Below, piece by piece: positions 12,594 to 27,389 of a DNA stretch of 64,000 bases. A model generated the notes under the pieces. That model saw only the letters and a list, made by a program, of their open reading frames with translations. It was not told the origin of the DNA and ran no database searches. A program made the position numbers and the translations under genes. Every line of letters begins with the position of its first letter. Position 1 is the stretch's first letter. The stretch is from Adineta steineri (Eukaryota > Rotifera > Eurotatoria > Adinetida > Adinetidae), in assembly GCA_905250115.1 (NCBI GenBank), contig CAJNOI010000041.1:389606-453605 (forward strand), in the 5' to 3' direction.

Positions 12594-15502
12594 TCACAGA
12601 ACAATATCTTCTATTTCATCAGTTGTTTCTAATGATTGATTGTCTTGTTGATGATGAGTTTGAAGTTGCGATTCATTTCGATGTAATATTTCTCTTAATG
12701 CCATTGTTGCATATGAAGATTTCGGTAATGAAAATCCAAGAATTAAACCAGTATATTTATTTAATTTTGGTGTTACATCTAAATAAATATACATATATAT
12801 GACAAGTAACGCTCGTCCAAGGACTCGCTTAGCTCTTTCTCGTAAAAGTGCATTCTCTTCACATTTACTGGAAAACAATTGAAAACCGTGGAAAATAGGT
12901 TTGTGATGTTTTTTTGACCTCTCCAACCCCTAGCCATGGTCACTGAACAGACCTCAGATTCAAAGTCCCTGCATTGAAGTACCTCAAGAAATGTCTTTTC
13001 CGAGAAATTGGTGTTCGATGTTTTTTTGACCCTGCGGACATACAAGAAATCAGACAATTTATGTTTACTAGATTCTTCTCTACGAGAACGAGAATATTTA
13101 AAAAAATGAATTATTTATTTACTATTTTCATTATTCATTAATCGATCATAATCACTTTTTAATGGATCATCATCTATATTATCATAAGAAACAACTTTAT
13201 ATTCAATTTGACCAGGATGTATAAGAAATTGTCTATAATTTCCAGGTAAACTATAATCTTTTACATGATATTTCATTTGATCAATATTAATACCATCTTC
13301 ATTTAATAAATCACGATACCATGAATGAATATCATTCAATGGATATTTAATATCATAACCAGGTAATGGTAAAACAATTTGTTCAAGTTTAATATTATTT
13401 CGATTTGTTTCTGTTACATATACAACATGATTATCATTATTTATATCATCGATATAAAGATCACCAATAAGTATTTCATTTCCATATGTTATTAAACGTC
13501 TTGAAACAATTTTATTCCATATCATTGATTGATATGCATGTAAATAGAGTAAACGTGTATTTCGCGGTATAGATGAAAGTGCACCAATTAAATTTGTTGG
13601 ACCATTATTTTGTAAACCGCGAAGAAGATCAACTTCAATTGAACGACGATATGGAATTGTACCATCAAGTATTGTTTTTATATCATGTGTTTTATTCCAT
13701 TGATTTAATAATTGACGAAGCCATTCGTGTGTTATTGTTTCATCATATGCTAATATAGCATCAATAGCAAGTGACCAGTCATGTCGGAGTAAATATCTTT
13801 AAGGAAAATCGAAATGAAAGAAAAATCGATTAAGAATACAATTTACTTTCCAACTGTTTGTGTTGCTAATGTACGCGAACCAAATCGTTGTAAACCAAAA
13901 TAATTAATAAATCCTTTTTCCATCAAATTATTAACACAAATTTTTATTTGTTCATGAGAATTAATTGAAAGATTTCTTAAAAAAAATTAATTAATTATAT
14001 ATATAGTTAGCGATTTTCTTCTTATTTAAATTACCGAACAAATATTTCAAAACGATTTCCTTGTAATTGACCAAGACGTAATGGAGTTTCACATAATTGA
14101 AAATTTCCGACTTTTATAGCAGGTAAACGTTGATTTATATTTTTAAATTTAATTGGTAATACTCTATATAGATAAAAATATATTGAATTGTGATTTTGCT
14201 TTTCATATTAATCTCTATTTACTTATGAATTGTTACTTCTTGACATGTTTTACCACGTTTATCTTTTATACCAGCATATTGAAATAATGATGTATTCATA
14301 CTAACGAGAAAACAAAAAGAATGTATTAATATCTGTTCGAAAAATTTTATTAAGAAAGATTTTCTTTACTTTAAACATGCTGCTATTGATTGAATAGCAT
14401 CCATTGTATCTCGATTTTCTTTATAAAGAACAAATTTAATATATGGTTTCGTTTTATCTGGCCATTGATCAGTTGATCGACGTATTTGTTTGCCAATCGC
14501 TAAAATATGAATAAAAACAATCATTAGTATTTAAATTTTAAATAGAATCACTCATTCACGTTGATATGTTACTTGAATCGAATTATTAATTAATTCACTT
14601 TTAAGATTAATATCAATTGAACGAACAAAGTGATGTATAGACGTGCGTTGTTCTTTTGTTAAATTATCTAAAAATGCAAATAAAGAAGTTTGTTTTTTTC
14701 TGGTATCTTTCACTTACCACAAGGAATAGAAATTGTATCTTTATCATGTGTTTTTGATAAAGTTTTCATACGCTCAATGGTTTCTTCGTCAATTGGAACA
14801 TCCTAGATAATATTGAAATTTATCCTGAAATTTATTTTTGTAATTCGAACTATTAATGAGGTAGGTTTATGTGAATCAAATTCTGGACATGATACATCAG
14901 TTAGATGAACAATGGAACCATTCGTTGAAATTTCATTGACAAGAAAATCCGAATAACTATTTATAAAATATAGAAAAAACAAAAATTGTTTTTTTATAGA
15001 AAATTTTACCGATATTTAATTATGCCATCAAAACCATCATGATTTGATAGGAATTGAGTAATGCCAACAGTTTCTTCTGGATTGTTATCTGGTGAAGGAT
15101 CTAAATATGATTAAAATCAAAGTCTACAATTGTGACATTGCCTTTCCTTGCATAAGGATATGTAATGAACTGAAGTTTTTTACTTAAATTATCTATAGGT
15201 AAGTTTTCAAGAACAGATTTTTCTGTGTAATTAGTAAATTCGGATTCACTTGTCAGATCTTTGATATTAAACTTAGAATTACTCACATATTTATTATACG
15301 AGAACAATTACGATATACATGAAAATACAAGTGAACTATTGTTTATTTTCATGGCTAAGTATTTCATTAGTAAAAATTCTTATGACATATTTTGGAAATA
15401 TATTGAGTACTCTTATTTTTTTATCATATACATACCTGGTCGAATTCGTTTTCGAACTGGTTCATCAGTACTTTCTGTTGGTTTTCTATCATCTGAATTC
15501 AT
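12594..15502 (-). CDS. PUS7: tRNA/mRNA pseudouridine synthase PUS7 (TruD family)
   Basis: About eleven exons: 15502-15436, 15101-15011, then about 14958-14854, 14803-14719, 14669-14559, 14499-14372, 14301-14222 and 14166-14035, then 13979-13848, 13796-13123 and 12778-12594. PUS7 isomerises uridine to pseudouridine at UNUAR sites in tRNA and mRNA. Seen: KFVLYKENRDTMDAI near the N-terminus; the catalytic-Asp block YAGIKDKRGKTCQEVT; GQLQGNRFEIF; the TruD signature NYFGLQRFG; IWNKIVSRR; VLPLPGYDIKYP; DYSLPGNYR; and the C-terminal FSLPKSSYATMALREIL. The order matches human PUS7. The first and last introns (334 and 344 nt) are much longer than the rest; the last contains a GC-richer insertion described separately. 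The start lies about 190 nt from the PFKFB stop, same strand. Confidence 0.95.
12785..13100. mobile_element. Candidate short non-autonomous transposon in the last PUS7 intron
   Basis: The 344-nt intron 13122-12779 contains a block of clearly higher G+C than its surroundings, without coding sense in the PUS7 frame. Imperfect inverted ends are visible: CTCTTTCTCGTA near 12832 against CTCGTTCTCGTA read on the minus strand from about 13092. An internal direct repeat GATGTTTTTTTGACC occurs at about 12905 and 13018. No clear target-site duplication was found, so the limits are approximate and the family is unknown. Confidence 0.35.
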
Positions 15503-15692
15503 CTAGAAATCTATTACCAAATAAGTTTATTTTTTGCTTCTTTTTTAACAGATCAAAAGTTTATAAATCTCTTGTAAAACTAATACAAATAAATGACACG
15601 AAAGAAAAAAAATAAGAGGTTCACAAACAGGTTAATGATATAAATTTATATATAGTTAATATTAATGAAAATAAAATAAACAATCACCATAA

Positions 15693-19693
<4,001 letters not shown>

Positions 19694-22480
19694 CGTTTGA
19701 TTTCGTTTTATAAGGTATATAAATGGGCACGTATAGTTGACAGATGGTCTTCTCTCATAAACGAATAGTCAATTAAATCAGATATATATATATATATTTT
19801 CTTACCAATCAGACAGCCACTCAACAATAATATCGATGTGTCGATTAGAAAAAAAAATGATTGTCGTTTTTTTTTCTTCTTGTTTTTCTCTCGTTTCTTC
19901 TTCTTTTCTTTTCTTTTCACGATTACGCGTCCAGATTTCTAGATGCTAAAGGCAAAATAAAACTTCAAATTAACGTTCACCTTATTGTTTTTATAACACT
20001 TAATTATATATTATATCATAATTAAAAGTTATTATTACTTCAAGAATTCAACTAAATTGATACAAAACATTTGATAAGAATATTCTTCTATGGCTTTTTC
20101 TTAAAACGAATAGAAACAGTAAACATACAAACGATATATTTATTGTATTGTATTCTCTTTTCTTCTGTAAGAAGAACGAAGAACTAGGAATAATTTGTCT
20201 AAGAATACATTATAAGATTTTTTTTCTCAGTAGTTCTCTATTTATCCATGTGAAAGACGGTATCTGCCACATATATTTTCGTATTCTTTCCTGTTATCAC
20301 GTGCCAATATATAGCGTGAAAAAGAAGAAAAAACAAGCCTGGAAGCGAATGAAAGTATCATGAAACCCATAAAAAAAAAATCTTTTATTTAACTACCAAC
20401 TTTTTTTTTATTACGTAAATAATCAACAAAATACCAGACATTATGTCCGATGCACTTAGAAGTGCACATGATTAATAATACTATTTATATATTCATCGAT
20501 TTTTTATATATTTTTTTTCTCTAATTTCTTGCTTCGTTGATTTCAACTAACGTCATACTAGTGATTCAAGTTGTTTATGTACTGGCTATAAAAAACTATG
20601 ATATAGAATCAATGTGACCCCTCTCTATATGTAAAAAAATATGCATATATATATATATATAACAAATAAATCAATACAATATATATGTAAATAAAAGAAT
20701 CAGAGCAGTGCTTAAAGCAAAAACAAAATATTGTTTTGAAATAGTTACCTTTTGATAGCACAGGAGCATGTTGATATGGGTGCACATATTGTGAGCGTTT
20801 TGATAATACATTAAGATCACGCGAACTAAAATAACAATAATCAAACAAAATATATATAGTATTCAATGATCCGGTATTAATAATTGTAGTAAAAAACACA
20901 AATTATGTTTTCTAAGCTATTTTAATACTATTATTTAAAAGAAAGAATTATTCAGAATAAAAATATAATCATGTATAATTGATTTACTTTCACGTTAATA
21001 TTTTATGTTAAATTCACTTGGGAAATTTATATTGATAAATGTCAAAATTCTTTTAATACTGTCTAATCTAAGACGATTAGATGAACACACAAGGTTTTTT
21101 ACAAAACAATGACATTTTCTATTTAATTTAAAAAGATATTTATCGAAGGTTTTATGTAAGTCATGTATTGAATATTTTATCGATTTGTGTACTTTCAATT
21201 CGTGAGAAAAAATACAATCGAACGATAGATAAACGTATGACCTCGATGTAGAAGCATTTTCTTTTTAATCATCAAGGTTATATTTTTATCTTTTTTAGTT
21301 TTATCATCTAGCATACCAATCAATACTTGTATTACATGTACTGAATTTACAAAGGTATAGATTTAGTCATTCATGCCATGCTATCAAAAGTACCTGTTAG
21401 TTACATCTGTTTAAAATCACATGAAATCAAAAGGATGTAATTCAATACAATTGGCTAATAATAAATTGAAGACTTTCGAGATTCTAATCAAGATTCTTTA
21501 CTAAGCTTCAATTGAAATTAAAATATGAAACAAAGAATCTGAACAATACAATACGCTTAAAAAACAATGTCTTCTAATAATAAAATATGTCATGATGACA
21601 TTTGCTAGAAGACTTAGATATTCAGTTATCCAAACAAAAATAGATTTGCAGCTAATGTTTATATACAAAACTGAGTGTAATATTTTTTCAATGTGAATCT
21701 GATGGTTTGATATTATGGAACTAAAAATCTAAATCTTCTAACAAATATGCATAACGTTTAAAAATTTATTTTTATCAAATGATATGCTAAAAAAATTCAT
21801 ATCAAGAAGTATTCGAATATATTTACATATAACTAAAATCCTGTTTTCATATTCAACTCGGTTTCAAACTATGAATTTTTGTCATGCTACTCGTTTATTA
21901 TAAAGTCATTGAAGAGTCTAAACAGATTTCTCTAATTTGATCACGTAGTATATACAGATAAGATTTATTAGGTGCGAAATTGCGTCTAACTATTTATTTT
22001 CTGACATTAGAAAAGATAATAAAAATTACAGTTAATATTGACTTTTTTTCTGTAAAATAATCAATAAAAATAGCAAAAAACATGATTGTTTATCACTTTT
22101 ATCATATACCAGATGCTACATATTGATTCAAAAAAACTCGCAAATCAATTCATAACTTTCTAACAATTGACATTACTGAATTTGTACATTAAACTATTTA
22201 TGAAATACTTACATTATCATTATTATATTAATTTTGTCTGTCTTGTTTAAATGATAATCTGAATTGAAGTAAAAAGAATTATTTATCAAAAAAAAAAAAC
22301 AAAAAAAAACGTGTAATAAAACTATCTATTCATAATTGTTAAATATTTATATTTACATAAAATAAAAATAGATTTTTCAACAAAGCAAATTAGAAAAGAA
22401 AAAGAATCGTATTAATCAAACAAAAACTGTCCGTTTTCTCTTTTTTTGTTCCATAAAAAGAAAAAACAATAAATATATTC
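19694..22480. other. Intergenic region, 2.8 kb
   Basis: Between the PFKFB start and the YOD1 stop. A/T-rich, with TA runs near 19782 and 20648 and poly-T blocks. The only coding-like piece is one splice-flanked open segment at 20823-20747, listed separately. Confidence 0.5.
20747..20823 (-). other. Orphan exon-like segment
   Basis: A 77-nt segment with a strong acceptor (pyrimidine-rich, ending TTTTAG) and a good donor (AAAAG|GTAACT). One frame reads SRDLNVLSKRSQYVHPYQHA and onward to PVLSK without a stop. Nothing homologous is recognised. It sits 1.05 kb upstream of the PFKFB start on the same strand, so it could be an alternative 5' exon of PFKFB, whose vertebrate relatives have alternative N-termini; chance is also possible. 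Confidence 0.3.
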
Positions 22481-23487
22481 TCATATTTTGCTATTCATAC
22501 ATTTTTCAGATTTTGTTGATTGTTCAATATTCACAAGATCTTTAACTAATGAAAGTATATTTTCATTATTACGATGAAATTTTGTTTGTGATAATTCTTT
22601 TTGTTCAATAATATCATATGTTACTAAATAAACTAGAAAAGAGCAAAAAATTTAATACGAAAAGAAACAAAAAAGAACAATTCACCTGGATCATAATGTA
22701 AATTATCATAGAGAAGAAAAACTCGATAAGGAAAATGTTTATCTTCACCAAAATGATCAATTCTTCCACCAGATTCGGTATTAATAACACAAATTTCAAT
22801 TTCATATTCTTGTGTTAAAATAGCTAATTCAATTCCTCCACCCCATGAATCATCTAAAGATATTTTTTTCATTTTATTTTATATAAAATCAAATTTTATT
22901 TTAATACCTCGACGAATCCATTTACAATAATCGACATTTGTTCTACCTAATATAGCATCCGTATAAGTTATTTCATCCGATTCAATTTTTGTTGCAACTA
23001 AATTACGTAAATATTTATTCGATGATAAATTTAATTTACCATTATTTAAAACAAAATCAATGGATGTAAATAAACAACTATTATCAGATGGTACTGAATA
23101 TTTTATTAATTGACCAATTGTTGATACATTTTTATTTGTTGTACTTGATTCTTTATTTGTTGTTAATGATAAATTTTCATCGTCATCTTCTTCTTCTTCA
23201 TCTTGATAAATTATTATATCACTTAAATCTATATAAAGTTCTTCATCACTTGTTAAACCATATTTATCTAATACATCAAAATGTGTATTATTCAATGGAT
23301 ATAATAATGAACAACCATTGGGTCCATGACGATAAATCGATATATGTAATAATTGATGAATTGTTAAATGAAGATCATCAGCTATTTGTTTAATTAAATC
23401 AAGAATTCTATATCGTGCAGCTATTTGTATTCGATGATATTTATTTTGTTTAAGACGAATTAGAATACGTAATAGAGGACCAGCCAT
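22481..23487 (-). CDS. YOD1: Ubiquitin thioesterase OTU1 (YOD1)
   Basis: Three exons: 23487-22908, 22853-22686 and 22632-22481, 299 aa. YOD1 is a p97/VCP-associated OTU deubiquitinase acting in ER-associated degradation and damaged-lysosome clearance. Seen: an N-terminal UBX-like beta-grasp region (residues about 5-85, ending SDEELYIDLSD); an acidic linker; then the OTU domain with the catalytic Asp/Cys block VPSDNSCLFTS, EITYTDAILGRTNVDYCKWI, the DDSWGGGIELAIL block rebuilt across intron 1, CVINTES, RIDHFGED and the catalytic His in NLHYDP. The C-terminal C2H2 zinc finger of vertebrate and yeast Otu1 is missing: after HYDP the chain continues about 50 residues, with one Cys only, and ends normally. 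Confidence 0.94.
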
Positions 23488-24051
23488 TCAATAGAAAATT
23501 GTAATATTCACAAGAAATTATTGTTGATATGATCGGTTACGATATATGACAAAATATGAATTATTTTATGAACGAATTATATTCAAGAGTATTATTGATT
23601 CATCTAAATCAAAGAGTTAAATAGAAAAAAATAATTTTCGTAACTTTTATGTAATCTAATTCATCAGAAAAATAAATAAACATATTTGTTATTTGACAGA
23701 AGAAGATGTCAGCAGATGTTAATAAAAAAGAAAAGAGTCATGGATGACTCATACTTTAATTATTTATTTTTGTGGTACTTATTATTATTCTGTTAGAAGG
23801 ACATTGACAACTTTTTTTATATTTAAAATATGAATTCTGCAGATATAAATATAATTTATGCATTGGCCATTACGAAAATCTCTTCATAATCTGGTAAGAT
23901 TAATGTTATACATATCTTTGAGAATTTATTTTTTAAAATCATGTGCACATGCGCGATCATAGTGAATAAAATACGAAACAACACAAGCAACAGTAATATT
24001 TTTGTAAAAAAAATAGCAATTTGTTCGATTTTCGAAAAAATTAATTTACTG
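23488..24051. other. Intergenic spacer between Pellino 3' end and YOD1 start
   Basis: About 560 nt of A/T-rich sequence. It should contain the YOD1 promoter and the Pellino 3' UTR. No feature recognised. Confidence 0.6.
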
Positions 24052-27000
24052 TCAATGTCTATTAATTGAATCTTGAAAAATTAGACGAACAAATGGTTTG
24101 GTTTCTGATAATGCAACTAAACAAAATGGACATACTAATTTTAAACCTTTTGTTCCTAAAAAAATAATACAAAATGAATATTTTTTCTTTGTTCTATTGA
24201 AAGATTTTCTCACCATAAGGTATTTTAAGTTTTGACCAAAATAACGCTGTAGATTGTGAAGTCATATGTCCACATGGATGAAAAGCATGCGATGTTGTCG
24301 ATTCAGTATTACTACTTGGTTTAACATAAAATGCTGATTCTAATCCAGGTATAATTGGTATTAATGGACCAACTGTTCGACAAAGTGGACATTCACGTGA
24401 TTGTGTGTTATTATTTCTAACACCCCATTGATGATTACCATGAACATGTCCACATAAAACATAAACATATGGATTAGAAAAATTTGTTAATAAAGATGAA
24501 AATGGTTGACTTTTTATAACTAATGTATGTAAACCAACGGGACATTGAGGTTTTTTTGAATTAAGTTCATCTAATTCACTTTCAAGAAAACGACGAGTCT
24601 AATTTTTAAATGAAATTTTAGTTTTTCTTCTATTTTAAAAACAAATTATACATACAGGTGTATGTTCAAGACCTTCAACTGATCGCCAAAGTAATGTTGC
24701 TCCACATAAATCAATAACTGTTCCATCTTTTAGAATATTATCTGTTTCCGAAGGTGACTAAATAAATATTATCATATCGTCTTTTCATTTATTCTTTCAA
24801 AATACTTACTACTGCTTGATAATTAAATTTAAGTCGTCCTTCACCTAAATCAAATATATTTCCACCAACTGATACTTCTTTCCATTTAGTTGGCTTAGAA
24901 TTTGAATTAAATTCCTCTCCATCAATATGCATTACTAGAATACCATTTGTTGTAACACCATCCATTTCATTACGACTATTTTTCCATTTTATTGATTTTT
25001 CCTAAATGAAAAAAAAAACAAATTCGAACACAAACAGATCAATTAAGCAAAAAAACGAATTTCCTACTCCAAGAAAAATATTTTTTGAATTATCAAAACC
25101 AGCAGCATATATACGAGCTGTATATGGTGGATGACGAGATATAACAATACGACATGAATAACGTGAGATAGTCGATTGTGCAACATTTAATTCATCGAAT
25201 GTTTTTGCTCCTGGTACTGTATCCATAACAACACAATCAATTTGACTTTCCGATGATCGACCAATTTGAAACATATCTGAATTTTCATCATGTGTATATT
25301 GAACAACAATAGTACGATTTCTTGCTAATGTATATGAAATTGAATGAAAATCAGCTTCTATTAATTCCTACAAACAAATAACAATATTCATTATCTATGA
25401 TTAACCTATTATTTCGTTTTCTTTTTTTTTTCTTTATATCACGAATATATATAGAATCATATGATTATTTGAAATCTATTGATTACTCAATGATTGTTTT
25501 ACACGTAATACACGTATAATCAATCATCACTCGTCTGACAATTATTTTATAACGATTACACACATACGATTACATGAACAATGTTCATTTTTACCTAATA
25601 ATTTTCTTTTTCTTTTTTTGCTAACGTCATGTCTCTATATGCACTTTTGGAATGAATTAAGTTATTTTTAATATAACATATTAACATTTTTGTTTTGAAA
25701 AATTTAAATGAATCATAAAAAGTTGTTTTTTTCCTTTCTGTCCTTGAACTTTTACCTGTACTTCTTCGGCATTTTTGCATATATGCTGCCGTTGTATTTT
25801 AAGACCGTTCGCTTGCGTACGTTGTTTCAGTTGAAATTTGCTTTTTCGCCTGCCACGATCACCATTAGGAATTTGTCCATTATATCTTTAAAAAAAAGGG
25901 TCATATATATGTTACATATAATAAATAGAAAATAACACTGTCATTGATGACGTAGTATGTTTATAAACTTAAACATATCGTCATTTTTCGATTATAAAAA
26001 CTATTCAAAACGTGTTTTTTTGTAGTATTAATTACAAAGGCAACACGTTTCTATAATCGATACTAATTAATTAATTAATATTCTAAAAATTTTCTCTTAG
26101 TCTATTCATTTTACTAGATATTATCATAAAATGAATCCTGAATCCAATACAACCGTAGAAAATATAGTCCAAACTACAGATAATTCAAAAACCGCTGATG
26201 GTTTTGTTAAATCTCGAATAGAAAATGGATGTTATGTGAATGCATTTAATCCTGAATTTAAAATGCCATCATTTCCTACAGTTTTACGTTGGATGTTCGG
26301 TGCTCCGAATAATACAAATTTACCAAGAAATACTGAAGAATTAAATAATGCATTACCAATAATAAAACATCAACCAAATGAAATTGTAACAAATTCATCT
26401 GGTCTACGTTTTATATGGATTGGACATGCATCATGTTTTGTTCAAATGGATGATTTTACATTTCTAACTGATCCTGTTTTTAGTGATCGATGTGGTATAA
26501 CACCTTTCATTGGACCGAAACGATATCGTCCACCAGCATTAACAGTCGATGAACTACCTGACAAACTTGAAGCTGTAGTTATATCACACAGTCATTTTGA
26601 TCATTTAGATTATCCAAGTGTTGTTAGTTTAAATCGACGTTACGGAAATAAATTAACATGGTTTTGCGGTCAAGGTTTAAAAAAATGGTTTCTTGATTGT
26701 CATATAGAAAATGTTGTTGAACTTGACTGGTGGGAAGAATGGACACATCCGGTAGGATAATTAATAGAAATAATTGTATATTCTATTCTTATTTATTTAG
26801 ACAAAAAATCATATTAAAATAGCATATTGTCCAGCTCAACATTGGTATTGTTATTTATTGCTTAGAATAAGAATTTTATTTCTATACTTTTTATTCTTTC
26901 AGGTCACGTCGTACAGCTTTTGATTTAAATAAATCTCTTTGGGGTGGATATGCTATATGGAATAATAAATATAAATTTTATTTTGCTGGTGATACTGGTT

Positions 27001-27389
27001 ATACACATAAAATACCCATATTTGAACAAATTGGAAAAAAATATGGACCATTTGATCTAAGTGCTATACCTATAGGTGCATATGATCCTCGATGGATGAT
27101 GGAAGGACAACATGTAGCACCTGATGAATCTGTACAGATGCATGTTGATACTCAATCAAAAAAATCTGTTGGTATACATTGGGGTACATGGGCATTAGCA
27201 AATGAAAATTATTTAGAACCAAGAAGCAAACTTATTGAAGCAGTACGAAATAAAAATTTAGATGCTGACTCATTTATTGTTTTGAAACATGGTGAAATTT
27301 TAGACTTACCCTAGAACAGCTAATTCACCATATATAATTGGTTGTTGATGTTCTTCTTCTCCTTCGTCACTTATTTTTATATCTGGCAT
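24052..27389 (-). CDS. pellino: Pellino E3 ubiquitin ligase (host of a nested gene)
   Basis: Seven exons: 27389-27310, 25885-25756, 25367-25068, 25001-24810, 24757-24656, 24598-24214 and 24155-24052; 430 aa, near the usual 420. Pellino ligases ubiquitinate IRAK-family kinases in Toll/IL-1 signalling. Seen: YGELAVLG in exon 1 joined in phase 2 to YNGQIPNGDRGRRKSKF in exon 2, the invariant Pellino N-terminus; FHSISYTLARNRTIVVQYTH; the cryptic FHA block DMFQIGRSSESQIDCVV; TARIYAAGFDNSKNIFLG; GTVIDLCGATLLWRS; and the RING-like C-terminus QCPVG, LCGHVHG, SRECPLCR, HPCGHM and CPFC, with all metal-ligand motifs present. Intron 1 is 1,422 nt and encloses the oppositely oriented NAPE-PLD gene; the other introns are 52-390 nt. 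Confidence 0.95.
26131..27314 (+). CDS. NAPEPLD: NAPE-PLD-type metallo-beta-lactamase phospholipase D
   Basis: Three exons: 26131-26751, 26801-26844 and 26903-27314, 358 aa. NAPE-PLD releases N-acylethanolamines such as anandamide from N-acyl-phosphatidylethanolamine at membranes, using two zinc ions. Seen: WIGHASCFVQMDDFTFLTDP, the metal motif SHSHFDHLDYPS (HxHxDH), PAQHW, FYFAGDTGY (bridging Asp), AIPIGAYDPRWMM and KSVGIHWGTWALANE (last His ligand). Length is close to human (393), with a shorter N-terminus. The gene lies entirely inside Pellino intron 1 on the opposite strand. Its stop codon (27312-27314) overlaps the end of Pellino exon 1, and its last codons contain the reverse complement of the Pellino donor site. 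Confidence 0.96.

Noticed and set aside
12779-13057. 92-codon open frame on the minus strand inside PUS7 intron
   Set aside because: It runs through the donor-to-acceptor interval of a well-supported intron, has no recognisable family, and owes its length to the local higher G+C of a probable insertion.
15101-15307. 68-codon frame MFSYNKYVSN... in the first PUS7 intron
   Set aside because: Exon 1 (ending RIRP) joins the exon starting 15101 in phase without it, and the peptide has no TruD similarity. It could be an unspliced 5' isoform, but nothing supports that.
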